This document shows, one piece after another, positions 1-6,061 of a stretch of DNA of 6,061 nt. A model generated the notes under the pieces. That model was not told where the DNA came from, made no database searches, and was given only the letters and a program-made list of their open reading frames with translations. Source of the DNA: Fusobacterium sp. (lineage in GTDB: Bacteria > Fusobacteriota > Fusobacteriia > Fusobacteriales > Fusobacteriaceae); assembly GCA_019410665.1 (NCBI GenBank), contig DXSD01000104.1, positions 1-6,061 on the forward strand, in the 5' to 3' direction. The position numbers and the translations under genes are program-made. Position 1 is the stretch's first letter; the number at the start of each line of letters is the position of its first letter.

Positions 1-352
1 TATCTATTATTATACCAATTTTTTCAAATTTTTCTATAATTTTTCTATTTCTTTTTTCACGAGCTTCCTCTAATTCTTTAAGTTCAGATAAAAACTTTTC
101 ATCTTCAAGATTGAGGTAATAACCTAAAATATGAACTTCCAAATTCTTTTCATTACAAGATATCTCTATCCCTTGTATAAATTCCAATCCATATTTATCA
201 GCAGCTTTTTTCCCCTCTTTTAATCCTGCTACAGTATCATGATCGGTTATTGCTAAAGCAATCACTCTATTTTTTATGGCTCTTTCAATAATTTCCTCTG
301 AGGTGTATGTTCCATCTGATTCAACAGTATGTATATGCATATCTACTTCCAT
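1..352 (-). CDS. PHP-domain metal-dependent phosphoesterase (TrpH/YciV-like), 3' end cut off by the window edge
   Basis: The first 117 codons of a gene that runs out of the left edge. The protein opens with the PHP signature: an HxH pair (H6, H8) in MEVDMHIHT followed by SDG, then ITDHDT with D37-H38-D39, a GIEIS segment with E63, and VHILGYY with H74. These residues bind the catalytic metal cluster in PHP phosphoesterases. The spacing matches the TrpH/YciV group, whose members hydrolyse small nucleotide phosphates such as 3',5'-bisphosphates or trim RNA 5' ends. The R/K-rich helix near residues 98-110, ending in a KxGI turn, also fits that group. Family members are usually about 270-290 residues, so more than half is missing here. 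The ATG has a GAAGGAG site five bases upstream. The gene sits 72 bases after the lipoprotein gene and directly behind its terminator. The family call is firm; the substrate is not determined by what is visible. Confidence 0.9.
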   Translation of the reverse strand, partial: MEVDMHIHTVESDGTYTSEEIIERAIKNRVIALAITDHDTVAGLKEGKKAADKYGLEFIQGIEISCNEKNLEVHILGYYLNLEDEKFLSELKELEEAREKRNRKIIEKFEKIGIIID

Positions 353-357
353 AATTT

Positions 358-364
358 CTCCTTC
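358..364 (-). promoter_or_regulatory. Ribosome binding site of the PHP gene
   Basis: Read on the minus strand, GAAGGAG lies five bases before the ATG at 352. It fixes the start codon. It is unusual because it follows the T-run of the preceding terminator almost directly, leaving no room for a promoter between the two. Confidence 0.85.
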
Positions 365-365
365 T

Positions 366-408
366 AAAGAAAAAGGGGAAGGTTAATTTTCCCTCGCTAA
401 CCTCCCCT
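366..408 (-). terminator. Rho-independent terminator after the lipoprotein gene
   Basis: On the minus strand AGGGGAGGTTA (408-398) can pair with TAACCTTCCCCT (385-374). This gives 11 base pairs with one bulged base and a 12-base loop, followed at once by TTTTCTTT (373-366). The G/C-rich stem stands out in this AT-rich sequence. It ends the ligA-secA-lipoprotein transcript. On the plus strand the stem is followed only by ACAATTTT, so it does not look bidirectional. A shorter competing pairing is possible inside it, GGGAA (393-389) with TTCCC (380-376). Confidence 0.88.
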
Positions 409-424
409 ACAATTTTAAAATATC

Positions 425-1165
425 TTAGTCATCCCATTTTTCTAAATTAGAAAAATATTCAGGATATGCAATATATAATGCTTTAGCATTTACATTGTTT
501 TTTTCCAATGATGTTATATTTTCTTTAGTATCTATATTAGTAAGTTGAACCACTCTATCAGAAATTTCTCTATTATACCAAGCTCTTTCATTGTAAAATT
601 CATTTCTCTTTATAAATTTATTTAATAATTTTCTTAGTTTTTTAGTATCTTTTTCAGATAGATCATCTTGTTGTGAAAAAGCAACTATTTGCTTCCACTC
701 ATCTTCTGTGGCTACAACATTTTTAATATGACTAGAAGGTGTTTCCATTTTTACAAATGATTCTCTTACCATTCTATCTACTAATCCCTTTGGATTTTTT
801 AAGTTTTCATCTGCTAAGTAAAACTTTCTAGGTAATTTTTTATTATACTTAGTTACTAAATCTAAAAACTGTTCATACTCCTCATTAGTTATCTCAGTAG
901 CATCTTTTTTTTCTAAAGAAGTTAAGAAAGTAAAATCTTTTTCACTCATCTTTCCTGTTTTTCTCAGATATATTATAGGATTTTCCTCTCCATACCAATC
1001 ATCGATTAAAGCTTCTCCCTCTACAACTTGAATTATTGTTTTATCCCAATCTTTAGCTGATTCTTTAGTTATAGAGTATTTTTGCTCTAATGAAGTCCCT
1101 TTATCTAAAGAACTACAAGATGCAAGCATAACTATAGATAAAATTCCAATTGCTATTTTTTTCAT
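425..1165 (-). CDS. Small lipoprotein of unknown function encoded directly after secA
   Basis: A 246-residue protein that I do not recognise. It begins MKKIAIGILSIVMLASCSSL: two lysines, a hydrophobic stretch (residues 4-15) and a lipobox L14-A15-S16-C17. It should therefore be exported by Sec, lipidated on C17 and anchored to a membrane. The mature part has no further membrane segment. It is rich in Lys, Glu, Asp and aromatic residues and looks mostly helical. Residues about 74-118 and 154-197 resemble each other, each an acidic helix start followed by a Leu/Lys-rich helix ending in a K/R-x-FY-type motif, which suggests a diverged duplication. The open frame extends 18 codons upstream, but I chose the ATG at 1165. 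It has a perfect AAGGAGG five bases upstream, and the lipoprotein signal starts exactly there. The gene begins 10 bases after the secA stop, so the two are surely co-transcribed. The protein ends in a normal TAA before a terminator. Its role is unknown, and operon position alone does not prove a link to secretion. Confidence 0.87.
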   Translation of the reverse strand: MKKIAIGILSIVMLASCSSLDKGTSLEQKYSITKESAKDWDKTIIQVVEGEALIDDWYGEENPIIYLRKTGKMSEKDFTFLTSLEKKDATEITNEEYEQFLDLVTKYNKKLPRKFYLADENLKNPKGLVDRMVRESFVKMETPSSHIKNVVATEDEWKQIVAFSQQDDLSEKDTKKLRKLLNKFIKRNEFYNERAWYNREISDRVVQLTNIDTKENITSLEKNNVNAKALYIAYPEYFSNLEKWDD

Positions 1166-1170
1166 AACTG

Positions 1171-1177
1171 CCTCCTT
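1171..1177 (-). promoter_or_regulatory. Ribosome binding site of the lipoprotein gene, overlapping the secA stop codon
   Basis: AAGGAGG on the minus strand ends five bases before the ATG at 1165. It shares two bases with the secA TAA (1178-1176). This supports the ATG at 1165 over the in-frame upstream extension and suggests translational coupling to secA. Confidence 0.88.
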
Positions 1178-3851
1178 ATACTCTTCCACAACAGTTCTTA
1201 TATTTTTTTCCACTTCCACAAGGACATGGAGAGTTTGGAGTTAATTCTCCTACCTCTACATTTTCTATTCCATTTTCATCTTCAGAAGTGTACTCCTCTA
1301 TTTGCTCCTGTTTATTAGTTGGTTGAACCTCTTCTTCACTATGTTGTTTAATTATTACTTTAAATAAGAAAGATGTTGTCTGCTCTTTTACAGTTTCTAT
1401 CATTTGCTCATATAGTTCACCTGAAAGTAGTTTATACTCTACAACTGGATTTTTTTGTCCATAAGCTCTTAAATATATTCCCTCTTTTAATCCATCTAGT
1501 GCTTTTAAATGCTCTCTCCATCTTGCATCAATAACTTCAAAAAGAATATATTTTTCCAATCTTCTCATTAATTCTCTTCCAACTTTAGCTTCTTTTTCAT
1601 CATATTGAGCACAGATATTGTCGAATACTTTTTTGCTATACTCTTCAATACTCATAGATTTATACTCATTCATGTCCTCAACTGTATATCCATAAGTATC
1701 TCTTAAATATTCAGCTAATCCTGGCATATCCCAGTCCTCTTTATACTCTCCAACAAATCTCTTAGCAATTTGAGAGTAGATAGTCTCTTGTAACATCTTA
1801 ATAATACTATCTTTAAGATCCTCTTTCGACATAGCTTCATTTCTACTATCATATATAGCAGTTCTTTGTTTATTCATTACATCATCATACTCTAATAGAT
1901 TTTTTCTAATTCCAAAGTTTCTAGATTCTATCTTAGTTTGAGCATTGGCAATAGCTTTATTTATCATTGGATGAGTAATTGGCTCTCCTTCAGGAAGTCC
2001 TAGTTTTTCCATAACTGTTTTTACTCTATCTGATCCAAATAGTCTCATTAAATCATCTTCTAGAGATAAGTAAAATTCTGATGCTCCTGGATCTCCTTGT
2101 CTTCCTGCTCTTCCTCTCAATTGGTTATCGATTCTTCTAGATTCATGTCTTTCAGTACCTAAGATGAAAAGTCCACCTATTGCTTTTACCTTTTCTCCCT
2201 CTTCTTTACATTGAACCTCATACTTTTTAAGAACCTCAAAGTAGTTTTCAGCTTCTCTACTTCCAACTTCAGCTACAGCTAAGAACTCTGGATTTCCTCC
2301 TAACATGATATCTGTTCCTCTACCAGCCATATTTGTAGCAATAGTTACAGCTCCAAATCTTCCAGCTTGAGCAACTATCTCAGCTTCTTTTGCATGGTAC
2401 TTAGCATTTAATACATTATGCTTTATTCCCTTTGCCTTTAATAGTTCAGATAATTCTTCCGAACTTTTAATAGAGATTGTTCCTACTAATACAGGTTGCC
2501 CTTTACTATGTAACTCTTGAATTCTGTTGATTATAGCATCTATTTTCTCTTTACGAGTTTTATAAACTAAGTCAGCATGATCTATTCTTTGTACAGGTTT
2601 ATTAGTTGGAATAACAACAATTTGTAGTCCATATGTGTGAACAAACTCTGCTGCTTCTGTTTCTGCTGTACCTGTCATTCCTGATAATTTATTATACATT
2701 CTGAAATAGTTTTGTAGTGTTATAGTTGCAAGAGTTTGGTTTTCTCCAGCTATATGTACTCCCTCTTTTGCCTCAATAGCTTGGTGAAGTCCATCTGAGT
2801 ATCTTCTACCCTCCATAGCTCTTCCTGTAAACTCATCTATAATAATTACTTGTCCCTCTCTTACAAGATAATCTCTATCTCTTTTAAATAGCTCTTTAGC
2901 TTTTAAAGCTTGATTTAAATAGTGAGTTAATTCTACATTTTCAGGAGAGTATAAGTTCTCTATTTTTAAGAATTTCTCTACTTTAGCTATTCCTTTTTCT
3001 GTTAAAACAATATTTTTAGCTTTCTCATCTACTTCATAATCTCCAAACTTTTCAGCTGGTAGTTCTTTTTTAGCTTTTGGATCTTTAACACTTTCAGTTT
3101 CATAGCTTCTATTTAACATAGATACTACTTGATAGAAAATTTGATACCATTTTGTTGAATCTTCAGCTGCTCCAGAAATAATAAGTGGTGTTCTTGCCTC
3201 ATCTATTAGAATTGAGTCAACCTCGTCAACTATACAATAGTTAAGTGGTCTTTGTACTTTTTCTTCTAAACTTCCAACCATGTTGTCTCTTAAGTAGTCA
3301 AAACCAAACTCAGAGTTAGTTCCATATGTAATATCACAGTTGTAAGCAGCTTTTCTCTCTTCACCTGATATTCCATTTAAAATTACTCCTGAAGTTAGAC
3401 CTAAGAAAGAGTATAATCTTCCCATCATCTCTCTATCTCTAGCAGCTAGGTAGTCATTTACTGTAATAACATGAACTCCTTTTCCAGCTAAAGCGTTTAA
3501 ATATACAGGACAAGTAGCAACTAAAGTTTTTCCCTCTCCAGTTTTCATCTCTGTAATCTTTCCTTCGTGAAGTACTACTCCTCCAATAAGTTGCACATCA
3601 TAGTGTCTCATCCCAAGCACTCTTTTTGAAGCCTCTCTTACAGTGGCAAAAGCTTCAACCATAATGTCATCTAAAGTTTCCCCTTTAGCTAATCTCTCTT
3701 TAAAGATTACTGTTTTCTCTTTTAATTGTTCATCTGTTAATTTTTCGAAATCTGGCTCTAAAGAGTTGATAGCAGCAACTATCTTTCTTATTCTTTTTAC
3801 CTCTCTATCATTTTTAGTTCCAAAAATCTTTTTAAAAATATCTCCTATCAT
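1176..3851 (-). CDS. secA: Protein translocase subunit SecA (preprotein-driving ATPase)
   Basis: An 891-residue, complete SecA, the ATPase that pushes unfolded preproteins through SecYEG at the cytoplasmic membrane. Visible landmarks in order are: a Q-motif region around DVQLIGG (85-91); Walker A MKTGEGKT (102-109, K108); CDITYGTNSEFGFDYLRDN (172-190); Walker B VDEVD (208-212) and LIDEARTP (215-222), which lead into the preprotein cross-linking domain; IIIDEFTGR (336-344); MTGTAETEA (392-400); ATNMAGRGTD (505-514); and QLRGRAGRQGDPG (577-589) with the arginine fingers. The helical scaffold and wing domains follow (about 640-830), then an acidic, Glu/Gln-rich linker (about 837-870). The end is a SEC-C zinc-binding tail with C876, C878, C887 and C888, which binds SecB or phospholipid in other bacteria. 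The length is typical (E. coli SecA has 901 residues). I start at the ATG at 3851, which has GAGAGG seven bases upstream and gives the usual MIGDIFKKIFG-type N-terminus. A 25-codon in-frame extension to a TTG lacks such a site. The gene lies 90 bases after ligA. Confidence 0.98.
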   Translation of the reverse strand: MIGDIFKKIFGTKNDREVKRIRKIVAAINSLEPDFEKLTDEQLKEKTVIFKERLAKGETLDDIMVEAFATVREASKRVLGMRHYDVQLIGGVVLHEGKITEMKTGEGKTLVATCPVYLNALAGKGVHVITVNDYLAARDREMMGRLYSFLGLTSGVILNGISGEERKAAYNCDITYGTNSEFGFDYLRDNMVGSLEEKVQRPLNYCIVDEVDSILIDEARTPLIISGAAEDSTKWYQIFYQVVSMLNRSYETESVKDPKAKKELPAEKFGDYEVDEKAKNIVLTEKGIAKVEKFLKIENLYSPENVELTHYLNQALKAKELFKRDRDYLVREGQVIIIDEFTGRAMEGRRYSDGLHQAIEAKEGVHIAGENQTLATITLQNYFRMYNKLSGMTGTAETEAAEFVHTYGLQIVVIPTNKPVQRIDHADLVYKTRKEKIDAIINRIQELHSKGQPVLVGTISIKSSEELSELLKAKGIKHNVLNAKYHAKEAEIVAQAGRFGAVTIATNMAGRGTDIMLGGNPEFLAVAEVGSREAENYFEVLKKYEVQCKEEGEKVKAIGGLFILGTERHESRRIDNQLRGRAGRQGDPGASEFYLSLEDDLMRLFGSDRVKTVMEKLGLPEGEPITHPMINKAIANAQTKIESRNFGIRKNLLEYDDVMNKQRTAIYDSRNEAMSKEDLKDSIIKMLQETIYSQIAKRFVGEYKEDWDMPGLAEYLRDTYGYTVEDMNEYKSMSIEEYSKKVFDNICAQYDEKEAKVGRELMRRLEKYILFEVIDARWREHLKALDGLKEGIYLRAYGQKNPVVEYKLLSGELYEQMIETVKEQTTSFLFKVIIKQHSEEEVQPTNKQEQIEEYTSEDENGIENVEVGELTPNSPCPCGSGKKYKNCCGRV

Positions 3852-3858
3852 CGATGTT

Positions 3859-3864
3859 CCTCTC
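3859..3864 (-). promoter_or_regulatory. Ribosome binding site of secA
   Basis: GAGAGG (then AA) on the minus strand, seven bases before the ATG at 3851. It decides between this start and the unsupported TTG at 3926, which would add 25 residues not typical of SecA. Confidence 0.8.
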
Positions 3865-3878
3865 TTTAATTTTTTTAA

Positions 3879-3899
3879 ATACACTTCTTCAGAGTATAT
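3879..3899 (-). repeat. Short inverted repeat in the secA upstream region
   Basis: On the minus strand ATATACT (3899-3893), a 7-base loop CTGAAGA, then AGTGTAT (3885-3879). All seven positions pair if one G-T wobble is allowed. It overlaps the last bases of the proposed secA -10 box and spans the expected start site. It could act as an operator-like site, or as a weak hairpin in transcripts reading through from ligA. No T-run follows, so it is not a terminator. The stem is short and AT-rich, so chance is possible. Confidence 0.4.
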
Positions 3900-3926
3900 G
3901 CTACCATAAAATGAGACATTAGTCAA
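3898..3926 (-). promoter_or_regulatory. Probable secA promoter (extended -10)
   Basis: On the minus strand TTGACT (3926-3921) is followed by a 17-base spacer ending in TGG and then TAGCAT (3903-3898). That is a near-consensus -35, an ideal spacer and a TGn extended -10 with four of six -10 bases matching. TATACT (3898-3893) is an alternative -10 but lacks a good -35 at the right distance. If used, it would let secA and the lipoprotein gene be expressed independently of ligA. Confidence 0.5.
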
Positions 3927-3941
3927 ATAAACCTACCATTT

Positions 3942-5954
3942 TTAATTTTTCTTACCACATATTTCCATAAACTCTTCCTCTGTTATTATTTTTACAGTTC
4001 CAAGTTCTTGGGCTTTTTTCAATTTACTTCCAGCCTTTTCTCCCACTATTAAATAATCTAAATTTTTACTTACAGCAGAAAGATTTTTTCCACCAAGTTT
4101 TTCTATCTCCTCTTTTATCTCATTTCTAGTAAAATTCTTTAATGTTCCTGTAAATAAAAAAGTTTTTCCTGTAAATACCTTCTCTTCAGCTGACAACTCC
4201 TCTTTTTTCTCTTGAGCAAAAGTAAGTCCATGAGCTTTTAATCCATCAATAAGTTTTATCTTTTCTTTATCTTTGAAAAAATCAAAGATAGCTTGAGCCA
4301 TTTTATCTCCTATTCCTTCAATCTCAACTAACTCTTCTACACTCATGTTCATAAGTTTATCAATATTTTCACTTGATTCAGCTAAAAGTTTTGCAGAAGT
4401 TTTTCCTATAAATGGAATACCTAATGCACAAAGTACCTTAGAATACTCCCTTGTTTTACTATTTTCAATAGCTGTAAGAAGATTATCTACACTTCTTTTT
4501 CCCATCTTCTCAAGCTTTTCTAACTCTTCTCTATGATTTTTTAGTTCATATATATCTACAATATTTTTTATAAATCCAAGTCTTAGCATATTTTCTACTA
4601 TCTTACTACCAAAACCAGCTATATTCATAGCATCACGAGATACAAAATAGATTAATTCCCCCTCTATTTTTCCTGGACAACTAACATTTGGACATTTAAT
4701 ATCTACCTGTCCTTCCTCTCTTTCTACTTCAGTATTACAAATTGGACAATGAGTAGGCTCTTTTATTATAATTTCATTTCCATCTCTTAACTCTTTTACA
4801 GATTTTACCACTTGAGGTATTATCTCAGCAGCTTTTTCTATAAATACACTATCTCCAATTCTGATATCTTTTCTTTCAATCTCTTGATAGTTATGTAAGC
4901 TTGCTCTTTTTACTTTACTTCCTGATAGCTCTACTTCTTCAAGTTCTGCTACTGGAGTAATTTTCCCTGTTCTTCCCACTTGCCAAGTTACTCCTAAAAT
5001 TTTTGTAGTTACTTGTTTTGCTGGAAATTTAAAAGCTATTGCCCATCTAGGACTCTTAGTTGTATTTCCTAACTTATCCCATAACTCTATATTATTTACC
5101 TTTATTACCATTCCATCTGTCTCATAATCTAAGCTTTCTCTCTTTTCTCCCCAAACCTCAATCTCTTTTATAAGTTCTGAAGAGTTTTTTAATACTTCAC
5201 AAACTCCTGTTGTTTTAATTCCAAGCTTAGCAAGATATTCTATACTTTCACTATGAGTTTTTAAACCATAATTCTGAGCATCAACTAAAAAATAAAAATA
5301 AGCATCAAGCCCTCTCTCCCTTATAATACTAGAATCTAATTGTCTTAAAGTACCACTAGCTGCATTTCTTGGATTGGCAAAAACTTCCTCTCCATTTTCC
5401 ATTCTTTTCCTATTTAACTCTTCAAATTTTGAAAGAGGTAATACAACTTCTCCTCTTATCTCAATATTTACTTTTTCTTTTAACTCTTTTGGAATTGACT
5501 CTATCTCTAAAATATTTTCTGTAACATCTTCCCCTACTGTTCCATCTCCTCTAGTTACAGCTCTCACAAGTTTTCCATTCTCATATTGTACACTTAAAGA
5601 CAGTCCATCTAATTTTAACTCAAGAGCATACTCTATCTCCTTTTCCTCAGGAAGTAATTTTTTAACTCTCTCTATAAAATCAGCTATATCCCCTTCATTA
5701 TATGAGTTTGATAAACTTAACATGGGTTTTTTATGTGTTACTTTTTGAAATTTTGTATCTTTCAGATTAGTTGCTCCAACGATTTCAGTAGGAGAGTTTT
5801 TCTCTCTATACTCTGGGTACTTTTCCTCTAGTTCTTTTAGCTCTACTAATAATTTATCAAATTCCACATCTGATATTAAGCTTTCATTATTTGTATAATA
5901 ATATTCACTATATTTTTTGACCTTTTCTCTCAACTCTTTTATATATTTTTCCAC
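3942..5954 (-). CDS. ligA: NAD+-dependent DNA ligase LigA
   Basis: A complete 670-residue bacterial ligase (E. coli LigA has 671). It seals nicks in duplex DNA during replication and repair, using NAD+ as the adenylate donor. Domains in order are: the Ia region that binds NMN (about 1-67, with the EYYYTNN and SDVEFD segments); the adenylation domain (about 68-313) with the KLDG motif, K114 being the nucleotide-accepting lysine; GEVV (169-172) and ETDGMVIKVN (278-287); the OB fold (about 315-397) with GRTGKITPVA (327-336); a Cys4 zinc finger (C403, C406, C421, C426); a helix-hairpin-helix domain (about 430-582) with IAGFGSK, LGIPFIGK and IEGIGDK turns; and a C-terminal BRCT domain (about 593-670) starting near GKTFLFTGTL. 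The start is GTG, not ATG. It is supported by GAGAGGAG seven bases upstream and by the normal position of the N-terminus. An oddity is KAAEIIPQV (374-382), where many relatives have AGD or AGE. It heads the likely ligA-secA-lipoprotein unit. Confidence 0.98.
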   Translation of the reverse strand: MEKYIKELREKVKKYSEYYYTNNESLISDVEFDKLLVELKELEEKYPEYREKNSPTEIVGATNLKDTKFQKVTHKKPMLSLSNSYNEGDIADFIERVKKLLPEEKEIEYALELKLDGLSLSVQYENGKLVRAVTRGDGTVGEDVTENILEIESIPKELKEKVNIEIRGEVVLPLSKFEELNRKRMENGEEVFANPRNAASGTLRQLDSSIIRERGLDAYFYFLVDAQNYGLKTHSESIEYLAKLGIKTTGVCEVLKNSSELIKEIEVWGEKRESLDYETDGMVIKVNNIELWDKLGNTTKSPRWAIAFKFPAKQVTTKILGVTWQVGRTGKITPVAELEEVELSGSKVKRASLHNYQEIERKDIRIGDSVFIEKAAEIIPQVVKSVKELRDGNEIIIKEPTHCPICNTEVEREEGQVDIKCPNVSCPGKIEGELIYFVSRDAMNIAGFGSKIVENMLRLGFIKNIVDIYELKNHREELEKLEKMGKRSVDNLLTAIENSKTREYSKVLCALGIPFIGKTSAKLLAESSENIDKLMNMSVEELVEIEGIGDKMAQAIFDFFKDKEKIKLIDGLKAHGLTFAQEKKEELSAEEKVFTGKTFLFTGTLKNFTRNEIKEEIEKLGGKNLSAVSKNLDYLIVGEKAGSKLKKAQELGTVKIITEEEFMEICGKKN

Positions 5955-5961
5955 AGTATAT

Positions 5962-5969
5962 CTCCTCTC
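5962..5969 (-). promoter_or_regulatory. Ribosome binding site fixing the GTG start of ligA
   Basis: GAGAGGAG on the minus strand, seven bases before GTG at 5954. There is no in-frame ATG nearby that would suit the family N-terminus, so this site decides the start. Confidence 0.85.
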
Positions 5970-5987
5970 AATTAAACTTTACACTTA

Positions 5988-6034
5988 ATTATAATATAAT
6001 TTCTTCAATTTTGTCTAAAGTTTTTTATAAATTT
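5988..6034 (-). promoter_or_regulatory. Probable ligA promoter with A/T-rich upstream element
   Basis: On the minus strand TAGACA (6017-6012) is the -35, followed by an 18-base spacer and a perfect TATAAT (5993-5988). The predicted start is near 5981, giving an untranslated leader of about 27 bases. Upstream of the -35, AAATTTATAAAAAA (6034-6021) looks like an UP element. The background is AT-rich, so -10-like sequences are common here. The combined spacing and location just before ligA make this one credible. Confidence 0.6.
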
Positions 6035-6061
6035 CCTATTCCTAAATTTTAAAAAAAATGG

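Noticed and set aside
1166..1219. 18-codon in-frame extension of the lipoprotein gene into secA
   Set aside because: It would overlap secA and bury the lipoprotein signal peptide. The ATG at 1165 has a perfect AAGGAGG upstream and the signal begins there.
3643..3909. Plus-strand open frame opposite the secA 5' end
   Set aside because: It is antisense to conserved SecA codons and has low-complexity Ser/Phe/Leu content, as expected from the complement of Lys/Glu-rich coding DNA. It is a shadow frame.
3852..3926. 25-codon in-frame N-terminal extension of secA starting at TTG (3926)
   Set aside because: It has no ribosome binding site, its sequence is unlike SecA N-termini, and the TTG is better read as part of a TTGACT -35 box. 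The ATG at 3851 has a good site and the family-typical start.
4345..4536. Plus-strand open frame within ligA
   Set aside because: It is antisense to the conserved helix-hairpin-helix region of LigA and has no independent support.
5374..5748. Plus-strand open frame of 124 codons within ligA
   Set aside because: It is antisense to the LigA adenylation domain. Its composition is Ser/Phe-rich in the way typical of shadow frames, with no recognisable domain.
6058..6061. Plus-strand ATG at the right edge as the start of a divergent gene
   Set aside because: Only one codon is visible, and the preceding bases are an A-run with no ribosome binding site.
1..6061. CRISPR array, insertion sequence, tRNA/rRNA or a novel defence-type system
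   Set aside because: There are no regularly spaced repeats, transposase-like proteins, RNA-gene signatures or effector domains. Coding space is filled by ligA, secA, the lipoprotein gene and the PHP gene.

Overview
The window is very AT-rich, and every gene I can support lies on the minus strand. It reads as a conserved housekeeping stretch from a low-GC anaerobe. The A/T-ending codon use (AGA, ATA, TTA, AAA), strong AGGAGG-type ribosome binding sites, and a full-length SecA with a Cys4 tail next to an NAD-dependent ligase fit a Fusobacterium-type genome best. A low-GC Firmicute such as Clostridium cannot be excluded by eye. The organism call is inference.

In the direction of transcription (high to low coordinates) the layout is as follows. 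(1) 5955-6061 is a promoter region with a perfect TATAAT and an A/T-rich upstream element. (2) ligA (5954-3942) is a complete NAD+-dependent DNA ligase with a GTG start. (3) A 90-bp spacer (3941-3852) holds a plausible secA promoter and a short inverted repeat across its -10 and start-site region. (4) secA (3851-1176) is a complete 891-residue preprotein translocase ATPase. (5) A small lipoprotein gene of unknown function (1165-425) begins 10 bases after secA, and its ribosome binding site touches the secA stop codon. (6) A clear Rho-independent terminator lies at 366-408. (7) The first 117 codons of a PHP-domain phosphoesterase gene (352 to beyond the left edge) have a ribosome binding site immediately after the terminator.

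ligA, secA and the lipoprotein gene probably form one transcription unit, with an extra promoter before secA. The secA-lipoprotein pair is the tightest coupling, and the lipoprotein would itself be a Sec substrate. The PHP gene has almost no room for its own promoter after the terminator, so it either relies on read-through or has a promoter inside the preceding gene.

I see no mobile element, CRISPR array, tRNA, rRNA or new multi-gene system. The parts least explained by known families are the lipoprotein, which may carry an internal duplication, and the two regulatory spacers.
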